A DNA stretch of 64,000 nt, taken from contig FUZM01000001.1 of the NCBI GenBank assembly GCA_900167925.1, positions 186,001 to 250,000 on the forward strand, read 5' to 3'. Positions 26,218 through 34,571 of the stretch are shown here, piece by piece. A program made the position numbers and the translations under genes. Source of the stretch: Bacteroidales bacterium WCE2008 (lineage in GTDB: Bacteria > Bacteroidota > Bacteroidia > Bacteroidales > UBA932). The notes below the pieces were generated by a model, which saw only the letters and a program-made list of their open reading frames with translations, was not told where the DNA came from and ran no database searches. How positions within the stretch are numbered: position 1 is the first letter of the stretch; every line of letters begins with the position of its first letter.

Positions 26218-27435
26218 ATGACAATTAAGGATATACGAGACAAGTTTAAATATACTTCCAGGATGGTCGCAGGTCGTCCGGTTGTCTATCTTGACAACGC
26301 CGCCACCTCCCAGCGCCCCGCCGAAGTCTTGGATAAATATTTGAATATTAGCACATTAAGCAATGCAAATATACATCGCGCCGTCCATACTCTCGCAGTC
26401 GATGCGACCGACGAATACGAGGCAGCGCGCGATGCCGTCAAAGAATTCATCGGAGCGGACGACCGCAAGGAGATAATCTTCACCTCCGGCACCACCGCAT
26501 CAATCAATCTCGTCGCATTCTCCTTCGGCGAAGCTTTCATCCATGAAGGAGACGAGATAATAGTTTCGGAAGCGGAGCATCATTCGAACATAGTTCCATG
26601 GCAGATGATGTGCCAGAGAAAAGGAGCCGTGCTGAAGGTCCTCCCTGTCGACGACTCCGGTCATCTCCGGATTGACGAACTCAAAACCCTGATCACTCCG
26701 AAAACCCGCCTTCTCGCTGTAACACACGTCTCTAACGTTCTCGGATTGGTCAACCCAATCCCCGAAATCGCGCAAATTTGCCATTCTCACGGAGTTAAGA
26801 TTCTCGTAGATGGAGCGCAAGGAATTGTGCATCAGAGAGTTGATGTTAAAAAACTGGATTGCGATTTTTACGCCTTTTCGGGCCATAAAATCTACGCAGT
26901 GCCGGGAACCGGCGTGCTTTACGGAAAAAATGAGCTTCTTGACGCCATGCCGCCATACATGGGCGGAGGCGAGATGATCGAGACCGTAAAATTCTCCGGG
27001 ACAACTTATGCTCCCCTTCCGGAGAAATTCGAAGCCGGCACCCAGAACATTTCCGGAGCCCCGACCTTCATCCCGGCGATCAACTTCGCGAAGGAAGCCG
27101 AAACCGTGGAAGCTGAGACCTCGAAGATCCGCGACTATGTGCTGGACGCCCTGACGAATGATCCGAGGATAAGACTCTTCGGTGTTCCACGTGAAACATC
27201 CGAAAAGATTCCTCTCTTCTCCTTCTGCGTCGAAGGCGCCCACCATGAAGACCTCGCCCTGATTCTCGACAAGATGGGAATAGCAGTCCGCTCCGGCCAG
27301 ATGTGCGCCGAACCTGTGATGGACCGCTTCGGAGTAACTGGAATGCTGCGTGCATCCTTTGCTCCTTACAACACCATGGAAGAGGCGGATTACTTCATCA
27401 AATGCCTCGACAAGGCAATTAAAATGCTGGTTTAA
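26218..27435 (+). CDS. sufS: Cysteine desulfurase SufS
   Basis: 405 residues, group II cysteine desulfurase. PLP lysine in SGHKIYAVPGTG (Lys224), the histidine of SEAEHHSN near 121, and the persulfide cysteine in RSGQMCAEPVM (Cys363). It removes sulfur from cysteine and hands it to SufE, encoded next, for Fe-S cluster assembly. The gene carries a consensus parS 16-mer at 27183-27198, coding GVPRET (322-327). sufB, sufC and sufD are not in the window, so the SUF system is split. Confidence 0.96.
   Translation: MTIKDIRDKFKYTSRMVAGRPVVYLDNAATSQRPAEVLDKYLNISTLSNANIHRAVHTLAVDATDEYEAARDAVKEFIGADDRKEIIFTSGTTASINLVAFSFGEAFIHEGDEIIVSEAEHHSNIVPWQMMCQRKGAVLKVLPVDDSGHLRIDELKTLITPKTRLLAVTHVSNVLGLVNPIPEIAQICHSHGVKILVDGAQGIVHQRVDVKKLDCDFYAFSGHKIYAVPGTGVLYGKNELLDAMPPYMGGGEMIETVKFSGTTYAPLPEKFEAGTQNISGAPTFIPAINFAKEAETVEAETSKIRDYVLDALTNDPRIRLFGVPRETSEKIPLFSFCVEGAHHEDLALILDKMGIAVRSGQMCAEPVMDRFGVTGMLRASFAPYNTMEEADYFIKCLDKAIKMLV
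27183..27198. other. parS consensus site 3 (inside sufS)
   Basis: TGTTCCACGTGAAACA matches the ParB-binding consensus TGTTnCACGTGAAACA at every fixed position. A 16-mer with 15 fixed bases is not expected by chance in 64 kb. It lies 1.9 kb from site 2. Confidence 0.8.
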
Positions 27436-27439
27436 GAAG

Positions 27440-27853
27440 ATGGAAACACTTAAGGAAAAAGAACAGGAAATAATCGAGACCTTCTCGATGTACGAAGAAT
27501 GGCTCGACAAATATGAATATCTGATTGAACTCGGAAAGAACCTGGAATCATATCCCGAGGACGCAAAGACCGACGACAAGCTGATCAAGGGCTGTCAGTC
27601 GCGCGTCTGGCTCGACTATGAGCTGAAGGACGGGAAAATATGGTTCAAGGCCGACAGCGACGCGATAATAACAAAGGGCATAATCTCCCTGCTGATCTCC
27701 GTCTATTCAGGCAGGACTGCAGAGGAAATAGCCTCATCCGACTTCTCATTCATCGGAGAAATCGGCCTCAGGGAGAACCTCTCCCCGACCCGCGCCAACG
27801 GCCTGGTTTCAATGATCGAGACAATTAAAAGAGTAGCGAAGGAAAACTTGTAA
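27440..27853 (+). CDS. sufE: Sulfur acceptor SufE
   Basis: 137 residues from the ATG at 27440, 4 nt after the sufS stop. A longer frame runs back into sufS and is not used. The acceptor cysteine is in LIKGCQSRVWL (Cys52), and the domain ends with the LSPTRANGL signature typical of SufE. It takes the persulfide from SufS Cys363. Its stop overlaps the next start (TAATG). Confidence 0.94.
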   Translation: METLKEKEQEIIETFSMYEEWLDKYEYLIELGKNLESYPEDAKTDDKLIKGCQSRVWLDYELKDGKIWFKADSDAIITKGIISLLISVYSGRTAEEIASSDFSFIGEIGLRENLSPTRANGLVSMIETIKRVAKENL

Positions 27854-28215
27854 TGGAAGGACAGAACGAAAAGAAAGGACAGGTGCTCTCGGCAGAGGAC
27901 GTGCAGGCGCTGGCCCCGCTCTATTCAGACGTGGTGCTGGCCCTCAAGCAGGTCTATGACCCTGAGATTCCGGTCAACATATATGATCTCGGACTCATCT
28001 ACGAGCTCAACATAAACAAAGACAAAGAAGTCTTTATCCAGATGACCTTCACGGCTCCGAACTGCCCGATGGCGGACGAAGTCCTGGCTGAAGTCAAGCG
28101 TGCCGTAGAGGACGTCCCGGGCATAAACAGCTGCGAAATCGAACTCGTCTTCGAGCCGGCTTGGGACATGAGCATGCTCTCCGACGAGGCCCGGGTCGAG
28201 CTCGGAATGGACTGA
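27853..28215 (+). CDS. MIP18/DUF59-family Fe-S assembly protein (SufT-like)
   Basis: 120 residues of the DUF59 fold: LKQVYDPEIPVNIYDLGLIYELNI, then FTAPNCPMADEVLAEVK with a conserved Cys-Pro, then WDMSMLSDEARVELGM. Members help mature or deliver Fe-S clusters. Coupling to sufE by an overlapping stop/start and its place after sufS support that role here. The PaaD-type relatives share the fold, but no phenylacetate genes are near. Confidence 0.88.
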   Translation: MEGQNEKKGQVLSAEDVQALAPLYSDVVLALKQVYDPEIPVNIYDLGLIYELNINKDKEVFIQMTFTAPNCPMADEVLAEVKRAVEDVPGINSCEIELVFEPAWDMSMLSDEARVELGMD

Positions 28216-28216
28216 T

Positions 28217-28708
28217 ATGGAGACAATCCCGCTATATCTCTCCCTCGGCTCCAATGTCGGGGACAGGGAAATGAACATAAAACAGGCGCTGGGAATGCTG
28301 GACGACGCTTTCCCCGGGGCCAGGACGGCCCTGTCCGAAGTCCTGGAGTTCCCCTCATGGGGCTTCGACTCCGCCGACTTTCTGAACTGCGTGGCGAGAT
28401 ACTCCCTGCCTTCGGCGGGACAGTCCCCCCTGCTTCATGGGCTTTATATCCTGGAAACATGTAAACGCATCGAGCGCCGGCTCGGCCGTCAGGAGGACCT
28501 CCGCTTCGACGGAAATGGCCGCCGGATCTACGGCGACCGTCCGATCGACATCGACATCCTTTTCTACGGTTGCGACCGGATCGACACCGACCGTCTGACC
28601 GTTCCGCACAAGCTTATGCGCGAGCGGGATTTCGTGATGGTACCGCTGCGTCAGATAGCTGAAAGCGACGTTATCGCCTCATTTCCTGAGATATTTAATT
28701 TTAAATGA
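28217..28708 (+). CDS. folK: 2-amino-4-hydroxy-6-hydroxymethyldihydropteridine pyrophosphokinase
   Basis: 163 residues. Transfers pyrophosphate from ATP to the pterin in folate synthesis. N-terminal LSLGSNVGDREMNI (7-20) and the Mg/ATP signature GDRPIDIDILFYG (about 105-117) are intact. It begins 1 nt after the sufT-like gene stop, so it belongs to the suf run despite the different pathway. Confidence 0.95.
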   Translation: METIPLYLSLGSNVGDREMNIKQALGMLDDAFPGARTALSEVLEFPSWGFDSADFLNCVARYSLPSAGQSPLLHGLYILETCKRIERRLGRQEDLRFDGNGRRIYGDRPIDIDILFYGCDRIDTDRLTVPHKLMRERDFVMVPLRQIAESDVIASFPEIFNFK

Positions 28709-28709
28709 T

Positions 28710-28717
28710 TATTTTTG
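28710..28717 (+). promoter_or_regulatory. Candidate glyS promoter -7 box
   Basis: TATTTTTG fits TAnnTTTG, begins 2 nt after the folK stop and 46 nt before the glyS ATG, so glyS can be transcribed on its own. Confidence 0.45.
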
Positions 28718-28755
28718 CAGATTAAACGGAAAAATATAAAAAACAGATAGATACT

Positions 28756-30294
28756 ATGACACAGGAAGAACTTTTCAAGATTCTTGTCGCACATTGCAAG
28801 GAATATGGATTCATATTCCCGTCCAGCGAGATTTATGATGGACTTGCCGCCGTTTATGATTACGGCCAGATGGGTGTAGAACTCAAAAACAACATAAAGA
28901 GATATTGGTGGGAAGCCATGACTCGTCTCAACGAGAACGTAGTCGGCATCGATTCCTGCATTTTCATGCATCCTAAGACCTGGGTCGCTTCCGGCCACGT
29001 AGCCGCTTTCAACGACCCTCTTATCGATAATAAAGACTCCAAGAAGAGATACCGTGCAGATAACCTTATCGAGGATTATCTCGGAAAGATCGAGGAGAAG
29101 ATAGCCAAGGAAGTAGCTAAGGGCAAGAAGAAATTCGGAGACAGCTTCGACGAGGCCCAGTTCCGCGCTACCAACCCTAACGTACTCCGCGAGCAGGCTA
29201 AGTACGACGAGGTGCACAACCGCTACAAGGCTGCCGAGGACGCCAACGACCTTCAGGCTTACCGCCAGATCATCATAGACTGCGGTATCGTCTGCCCTAT
29301 TTCTGGTACCGCCAACTGGACAGAGGTACGTCAGTTCAACCTTATGTTCAGCACCCAGGGTTCCAACACCGGCAACAGCGACGACGTGCTTTATCTCCGT
29401 CCTGAGACCGCCCAGGGTATCTTCGTAGAGTATCTCAACGTGCAGAAGACCGGCCGCATGAAGATTCCTTTCGGTATCGCACAGATCGGAAAGGCCTTCA
29501 GAAACGAGATCGTGGCCCGTCAGTTCATCTTCAGGATGAAAGAGTTCGAGCAGATGGAGATGGAGTTCTTCGTAAGGCCTGGAACCGAGATGGAGTTCTT
29601 CAAGATGTGGAAAGAGAACCGTATGAAATGGCATGTAAACCTCGGTATGGGTGCCGAGAACTATCGTTTCCACGACCATGAGAAACTTGCGCATTACGCA
29701 AATGCCGCAACCGATATAGAATTCAACTTCCCATTCGGCTTCAAGGAGCTCGAGGGTATCCACTCAAGGACCGACTTCGACCTCGGAAACCACCAGAAAC
29801 TTTCCGGAAAGAAGATCCAGTACTTCGATCCTGAGACAGGCGAGAGCTATGTTCCATACTGCGTCGAGACTTCTATCGGCGTCGACCGTATGTTCCTTGC
29901 CGTTCTTTCTCACTCTTACAACGTAGAGCAGCTCGAGAACGGTGAAAGCCGCGTAGTGCTCAGCATCCCTGCCCCGCTCGCACCGGTCAAGGTTGCAGTG
30001 CTCCCTCTCGTGAAGAAAGACGGTCTGCCTGAGAAGGCCCAGGAAGTTGTCAACGAGCTCAAATACGACTTCGCATACCAGTACGACGAGAAAGACTCCA
30101 TCGGAAAGCGCTACCGTCGTCAGGATGCCATCGGTACTCCGTTCTGCGTGACCATCGACAACGAGACCATGAACGACAACTGCGTGACCGTCCGCGACCG
30201 CGACACCATGCAGCAGACCCGCGTGCCGATCTCTGAGCTCCGCGCCATGATCGACAAGAAGGTCAACATGAGCAACCTTCTCCGTAACCTTTAA
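28756..30294 (+). CDS. glyS: Glycyl-tRNA synthetase (eukaryote/archaeal-like single-chain type)
   Basis: 512 residues, the single-chain alpha-2 class II enzyme, not the two-subunit GlyQ/GlyS form. Class II motifs: the RPETAQGIF block with motif 2 FRNEIVARQFIFRMKEFEQMEMEF nearby (split here as FRNEIVARQF and RMKEFEQMEME), motif 3 IGVDRMFLAVL, and a C-terminal anticodon-binding domain (about 410-505, from APVKVAVLPL). Charges tRNA-Gly. Followed after 9 nt by the TPR/HTH gene. Confidence 0.97.
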   Translation: MTQEELFKILVAHCKEYGFIFPSSEIYDGLAAVYDYGQMGVELKNNIKRYWWEAMTRLNENVVGIDSCIFMHPKTWVASGHVAAFNDPLIDNKDSKKRYRADNLIEDYLGKIEEKIAKEVAKGKKKFGDSFDEAQFRATNPNVLREQAKYDEVHNRYKAAEDANDLQAYRQIIIDCGIVCPISGTANWTEVRQFNLMFSTQGSNTGNSDDVLYLRPETAQGIFVEYLNVQKTGRMKIPFGIAQIGKAFRNEIVARQFIFRMKEFEQMEMEFFVRPGTEMEFFKMWKENRMKWHVNLGMGAENYRFHDHEKLAHYANAATDIEFNFPFGFKELEGIHSRTDFDLGNHQKLSGKKIQYFDPETGESYVPYCVETSIGVDRMFLAVLSHSYNVEQLENGESRVVLSIPAPLAPVKVAVLPLVKKDGLPEKAQEVVNELKYDFAYQYDEKDSIGKRYRRQDAIGTPFCVTIDNETMNDNCVTVRDRDTMQQTRVPISELRAMIDKKVNMSNLLRNL

Positions 30295-30303
30295 TCGGGT
30301 TTT

Positions 30304-31959
30304 ATGAAATCGGGATATCTTATAGTGGCTATGGCGGCTTCGGTCGTCATAGCCTCTTGTTCTTCTGAAGGTGACCGGATTCTCCGGAGCGCCTCCGACT
30401 GCATCATGGCAGCCCCTGACAGCGCCCTGACCATTCTCGAGAACGCCGACAAGGATATCCTCAGGTCAAGCCGCCAGAAGGCGGAATACGCCCTTCTCTA
30501 TGCCATGGCCCTCGACGCCAACTACGGTTATGTCAATGTGGCCGGCGAGGACGACCTGTCCTCCGCAGTCGCCTATTTCGACCGCCGCGGACCGGAAGAC
30601 AAAAAAATGATGGCCTGGTACCATCTGGGCCTCATTCAGGAGAAGAACGGCGACAACAATAAAGCTACTGTATCATTCACCCGCGCAGAGCGGTCCGCCC
30701 GGAAGGTCGGGGACGCCTCCAGTCTCGGGGATATACTCATGGCCCTTTCGCGCACTTATACTGCCGCCGGTGCCGTCAGTTCGGCCGCCAGGAAGCAGTA
30801 CGAGGCTTACCAGACCTTCGAATCGGTTCCGGATCGCCGCAGGAGCCTGTCGGCCCTGCTGGACTATGCCCTTTCTTTCGAGGCCATGGACCGGTACGAT
30901 GATGCCGACGCCGTCTACCGCAATGTCCTTTTCTCGGCCCATGAAGCCGCAGATACTCTGACCGAAGTTCGCTGCCTTCGGGCATACGCATCCATGGTCA
31001 TAGAAAAGAAGGATCAGGACCCCGCCCTCGCCGTCAATATGCTGTCGAGAGTCTCGGAGGACCTCCGCAGCCCGCTCGGATCCATGGATATGGGAGTGCT
31101 TGCGTATTCGTATGCTCTGCTGGGAAATCGCGCCGAGGCGAAGGCTGCGCTTGCGAAGTCGTCCGATCTGGCCGAAACAGTGGCGGAAAAGGCCCGTTTT
31201 TCGTTCCGGGAGTACCAGGTGGAGTCCTTGTCGGGTAACACTGCTGCGGCGCTCAGAGCGCTCGAAAAAGTGGTTTCTGCGACGGATGCCCGTTCCTCCG
31301 GGAATTCTGCTCTTTCTTCGCAGATAGATTACCTTTCTGAAAGGGAGGAAATAGATGCTGAAAGGACAAGGTCGTCCAAGATGAGACTGTGGGCTCTGAT
31401 ATTGCTTCTGTCCGCGATTACTGCAACTGTGCTGTGGTTCCTGAAGGCCCGCAAGATCCAGACAGACAAGATAATCTCCGAGGAAAAGGCCGAGACGGAG
31501 AAGTACATGACCATCGCGGAGGAGATGGAATCCCGTGTCAACAATATGCAGTCTAGGCTTAAGGAGCCGGGTAAACTGGCGGAAAACTATGCTGTGCTGG
31601 AGCGTCTTTGCGAGCAGTATTATGTCTATGAGGGGACCGATAATCTCCAGCCTAAGATTCTGAAGGAGGTCAAGAGCGTTATTGAGACGCTCCGCGGGGA
31701 TACGGCCGGTCTCGAGGATATGCTGAACCGCCGTTATGACGGGATCATGAAGAAGTTCAGGGAGCAGTTCCAGGGGCTGAAGGAGGACGATATGAGGTTG
31801 TTCTGCTTCATGGCTGCCGGCTTCTCCAGCACGACTATCTCTACGCTCATGGAGCATGACAAGCAGTATATCTATAACAGGATCTACAGACTGAAGGGCA
31901 GAATCGCCTCTTCTTCCGCTGCGGACAGGGATCTTTTCCTGGAGTTCATCGGCAAATAA
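30304..31959 (+). CDS. Membrane TPR protein with C-terminal HTH-like domain (putative regulator)
   Basis: 551 residues. Lipoprotein-type signal MKSGYLIVAMAASVVIASCSS with Cys19, TPR-like helices through residue ~330, one membrane helix (about 361-380), a cytoplasmic coiled coil (385-425) and a C-terminal segment with LKEDDMRLFCFMAAGFSSTTISTLM...YIYNRIYRLKGRI, which looks like a LuxR-like helix-turn-helix. This plan is common in Bacteroidota and is thought to link periplasmic or membrane signals to transcription. Whether the lipobox is used is doubtful because a later helix must span the inner membrane. Target genes unknown; it may act on the gene set after it. Confidence 0.75.
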   Translation: MKSGYLIVAMAASVVIASCSSEGDRILRSASDCIMAAPDSALTILENADKDILRSSRQKAEYALLYAMALDANYGYVNVAGEDDLSSAVAYFDRRGPEDKKMMAWYHLGLIQEKNGDNNKATVSFTRAERSARKVGDASSLGDILMALSRTYTAAGAVSSAARKQYEAYQTFESVPDRRRSLSALLDYALSFEAMDRYDDADAVYRNVLFSAHEAADTLTEVRCLRAYASMVIEKKDQDPALAVNMLSRVSEDLRSPLGSMDMGVLAYSYALLGNRAEAKAALAKSSDLAETVAEKARFSFREYQVESLSGNTAAALRALEKVVSATDARSSGNSALSSQIDYLSEREEIDAERTRSSKMRLWALILLLSAITATVLWFLKARKIQTDKIISEEKAETEKYMTIAEEMESRVNNMQSRLKEPGKLAENYAVLERLCEQYYVYEGTDNLQPKILKEVKSVIETLRGDTAGLEDMLNRRYDGIMKKFREQFQGLKEDDMRLFCFMAAGFSSTTISTLMEHDKQYIYNRIYRLKGRIASSSAADRDLFLEFIGK

Positions 31960-32333
31960 AAAACAAACAGGAGTACCGCAAGCAAACCAAAATAGCTGTA
32001 CTCCTGTCCTGAATTTTCCGGCAATCCAGACGCCCTTATTTCAAACACCTCGGTGTATGTGGTGAGGTTATTATTTCTGATACAAAGGTACGCCTAATTA
32101 TATGTCCCACCAACTTTCTGCACTTTTTAAAACTCTCACGAGGTCTCTAAAATACTATTGAATATCAATAAGTTACAGATGTGAAATTTTGCAAAAATCT
32201 CTCACTTTCGTAAACGCTTGAAAATCAATGCATTATATAATATATTGAATTTCAATAATTTAGCTCTTTTACCCCCAGCAGGCATATTTGTTGCATTCAA
32301 AAATATGGACATTAATCACTTAAACATTTTTTT
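31960..32333. promoter_or_regulatory. Gene-free upstream region with hairpin and three TTGA-n3-TCAA sites
   Basis: 374 bp. Arms CAGGAGTAC (31968-31976) and GTACTCCTG (31998-32006) form a 9-bp stem with a 21-nt loop shortly after the preceding stop. No T-run follows, so it is not a clear terminator. Three palindromic sites follow: ATTGAATATCAAT (32157-32169), CTTGAAAATCAAT (32217-32229) and ATTGAATTTCAAT (32244-32256). A -7-like CATATTTG (32283-32290) lies 43 bp before the ATG at 32334, placing the last site just upstream of -35, as expected for an activator. Confidence 0.5.
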
Positions 32334-32750
32334 ATGAAGACCTTACTCACATTCGCGATTGCATTGTTGCTATCTGTGCCATGTTTTTCTCAAATCCAAT
32401 CTCCGAAAATTGCTCTTGATACTCCGACTGAGCAGTTCCTGGCGAAACTGGATAAAATTACTCCGCTCATGAAGAAGGAGGCCGTCCTTCCTATTTTGGG
32501 CAATCCATACAAGACTTCGATGATTAAGACTATCGACGGCGATGTCTACGAGGCTCTCTCGTACAAGACTTATGTGTACAAAAGGACCCGTACCACGACC
32601 GTGATAGTGTATTCTATGGTTTTCAGGAACTCGAAGCTGATCATGATTGATGAGGAGGAGGAAATCGCCGATGGCGGTCATGCGAAGATCAGTGGTGTCG
32701 ACCTCTGGGCTATCGCCAAGAATTATCTTGAAATCAAATACCAGCCATAA
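32334..32750 (+). CDS. Small secreted protein of unknown function
   Basis: 138 residues. Signal peptide MKTLLTFAIALLLSVPCFSQ, then a domain with strands around VLPILGNPYKTSMIKTIDGDVYEALSYKTYVYKRTRTTTVIVYSMVF (given in parts: GNPYKTSM, YEALSYKTYVYK). The pattern of a glycine-proline turn followed by paired strands resembles SmpA/BamE-like lipoprotein folds, but Cys is lacking. Not assigned to a family. It has its own promoter region with three operator-like sites. Confidence 0.7.
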   Translation: MKTLLTFAIALLLSVPCFSQIQSPKIALDTPTEQFLAKLDKITPLMKKEAVLPILGNPYKTSMIKTIDGDVYEALSYKTYVYKRTRTTTVIVYSMVFRNSKLIMIDEEEEIADGGHAKISGVDLWAIAKNYLEIKYQP

Positions 32751-33477
32751 TTCCTGTTTCAAAACAGTCTGACATTTACCAGCTCGGGCGGAAATCGTTC
32801 TCCAACGGTCCCCGCCCGTGTTTCTATCGCCCCCTGTTCCGCTGCCGCAATCACCGGCGGAACTCCTCGTGGTCTCGGCTCTGTTCCGCCGACTCTGTCG
32901 GCTCCATCCCTCCCAATGTCTACATCGTCCTGCTCCGCAGAACTCGTATCCATCGGGCCCCTCCCTCTGACGTGGCCGAGGGTGGCCACGCTCGCCGAGA
33001 CCAGAGGACACCCGCCGTTCTACACGGCGTCGCTGGCCGCTCCCACACTCACCGCTTTTCCTCAATTCCTCCGGCGTCTCCGCCACCCGTCCGCCTGCTC
33101 TGCGGTCGCTGTCCTGCGGCGTCCAGGTGACGGGCCGCCTCCGTCAGGTTCGGAAAAGCTGCTCAGTCGCTGTCGCCGCCTAAACGGCTAACTCAGTCCT
33201 TTTACGCCGCCATCGTCGCTTCGCTCGAAGTCGCCGTAACGTCCTTCAGACACACGCCGTTTTTCACGGCGCCGACGGCCACTCCCTCGCTCACCGCTTT
33301 TCCTCAATTCCTCCGGCGTATCCGCCACCCGTGCGCCAGCTTGTTCTCCGCTGTCCCCTAGCCACCAAGGCCAGCGACATCTCATTCTCTGCTTTTTCAC
33401 CGGCGTCTCCGCCAGCCGTCCTTCGTGCAATTGACACGTCCTCGTACATCGAGTCCTCTAATCCGTCGGATAAAGCG
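32751..33477. repeat. GC-rich degenerate repeat block, no gene seen
   Basis: 727 bp without a credible gene. Two related copies lie at about 33009-33094 and 33251-33336 (242 bp apart); they share the exact 31 bp that begins CTCACCGCTTTTCC and ends TCCTCCGGCGT. A partial third is near 33393-33420. The short hairpin GCCGT-n5-ACGGC occurs at 33013-33027, 33255-33269 and again at 33773-33787. Minus-strand frames give a repeated peptide (TPEELRKSGE) but lack start context and break between copies, so I do not call a protein. Possibly a decayed mobile element. Confidence 0.55.
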
Positions 33478-33758
33478 TTGAGGGTGCACGACATATGGAC
33501 AGAGATGTGTCTGTTGCGGGGTACTGCACCCTCACCCCTGATTTTTCGGCATTGAGGGTGCAACAACGTGCCACTGAGCGCGCTGTACTGTGGTATGCTG
33601 CCCCCTCAGCCTTGATTTTCCGACATTGAGGGTGCAGTAATGTGTCACTGAGCGACCTGTACTAAGGGATGGTGCACCCTTAACCTTGATTTTCTGGCAT
33701 TGAGGGTGCAGCAATGTGTCACTGAGCGACCTGTACTGTGGTATGCCGCACCCTCAAC
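33478..33758. repeat. Four tandem 74-bp units, each with an 11-bp terminal inverted repeat
   Basis: Units begin with TTGAGGGTGCA at 33478, 33552, 33626 and 33700, exactly 74 bp apart; the last is cut short. Each unit closes with TGCACCCTCA or a variant 35 nt later, so each can fold as an 11-bp stem. In unit 3 the right arm is TGCACCCTTAA, which keeps pairing through a G-U, hinting that RNA or DNA pairing is preserved. A 16-17-nt linker (CCTTGATTTTCCGGCA-like) separates units. No open frame crosses the array. Confidence 0.85.
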
Positions 33759-33890
33759 ATTAAAATAGTGCACGCCGTTCTTCACGGCGTCGCTGTCGGC
33801 AGAGACATCTGGTAGAAACGGGCGGCAAAAATGTGCAAAAAAGGCACGCCGGAGGGGGCGCGCCTATATCTTGTCGAATAAACGGACCAG

Positions 33891-34523
33891 TTAGTTCTTC
33901 TTGAGAGCGAAGCCGATCTTCATGTTGTTGTAGTTGCCGGCGAGGCTGCTGATTGCGCCTGCGGTCTCGTTCTGCTTACCTACATAAGCAAGGGCGGTCT
34001 TTACAAAGCTGAGGAACTTCTTGCCATTGAAGAGCATCTTGCATCCGCCTGGAGTGCCCTCGAGAGCGCCGGTCATGTTGAAGAACTTGAGAGTCTTGCC
34101 GAACTGGAGCTGGACGCTCTTACCGTCGTCAAGAGTCTTCCAAGTACCGGTGATAGGAACATTCATTATGGTGCAAGTAAAAGTGAGGTCCTCGTTGAAA
34201 GTAAACTTCATTACCCCGGCCTTCAGGCCAACCTGCTGGAGATAACCGTCCACCTTGCCTTCAATACCTGAAGAAACAGCTGTTCCTGCCACGTTAGAAA
34301 GCGCATTGTCGCCTCCGAGAGAGATTGCGGAACCAGTATAAGTCCAGTTACCAGGGAGACTTACAGCATTAGTATTGCCAGTGTAGGCATAGACAACCTT
34401 GGAAACAGTGCCAAGAATGTCAGAAGACTTGCCAAGGCTGCCGAGAAGGCCACCGAGGTTCTGTGCGGAAACCGCACCTGCAAGCATCATGGATGCTGCG
34501 ATGACTGTAAGGAATTTTTTCAT
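33891..34523 (-). CDS. DUF4923-family secreted protein
   Basis: 210 residues. Signal peptide MKKFLTVIAASMMLAGAVSAQ. The rest is small-residue rich, with a lipocalin-like pattern: LPGNWTYTGSAISLGG, TFNEDLTFTCTIMNVPITGTW, MLFNGKKFLSFVKTAL. This fits DUF4923, a Bacteroidota family of unknown role probably exported to the periplasm or surface. It is expressed as a single gene facing the repeat block. Confidence 0.8.
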   Translation of the reverse strand: MKKFLTVIAASMMLAGAVSAQNLGGLLGSLGKSSDILGTVSKVVYAYTGNTNAVSLPGNWTYTGSAISLGGDNALSNVAGTAVSSGIEGKVDGYLQQVGLKAGVMKFTFNEDLTFTCTIMNVPITGTWKTLDDGKSVQLQFGKTLKFFNMTGALEGTPGGCKMLFNGKKFLSFVKTALAYVGKQNETAGAISSLAGNYNNMKIGFALKKN

Positions 34524-34571
34524 AATTCTGATATTGTTAGTGAAACTATTAACTATCTGGCTGATAAAACA

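Noticed and set aside
32370..33086. 238-codon minus-strand frame over the GC-rich block
   Set aside because: It overlaps the signal-peptide-bearing 32334 gene and codes a repetitive Arg/Gly-rich peptide without a conserved start; treated as repeat DNA.
33188..33430. 80-codon minus-strand frame with TPEELRKSGE peptide
   Set aside because: The peptide repeats in the neighbouring frame because the DNA repeats; the frame is broken between copies and lacks a promoter.
33478..33758. CRISPR array
   Set aside because: The 74-bp units repeat almost wholly; there are no unique spacers and no cas genes.
33478..33758. Integron attC array
   Set aside because: No cassette genes lie between units and no integron integrase is in the window; the arms do not show the attC core-site pattern.
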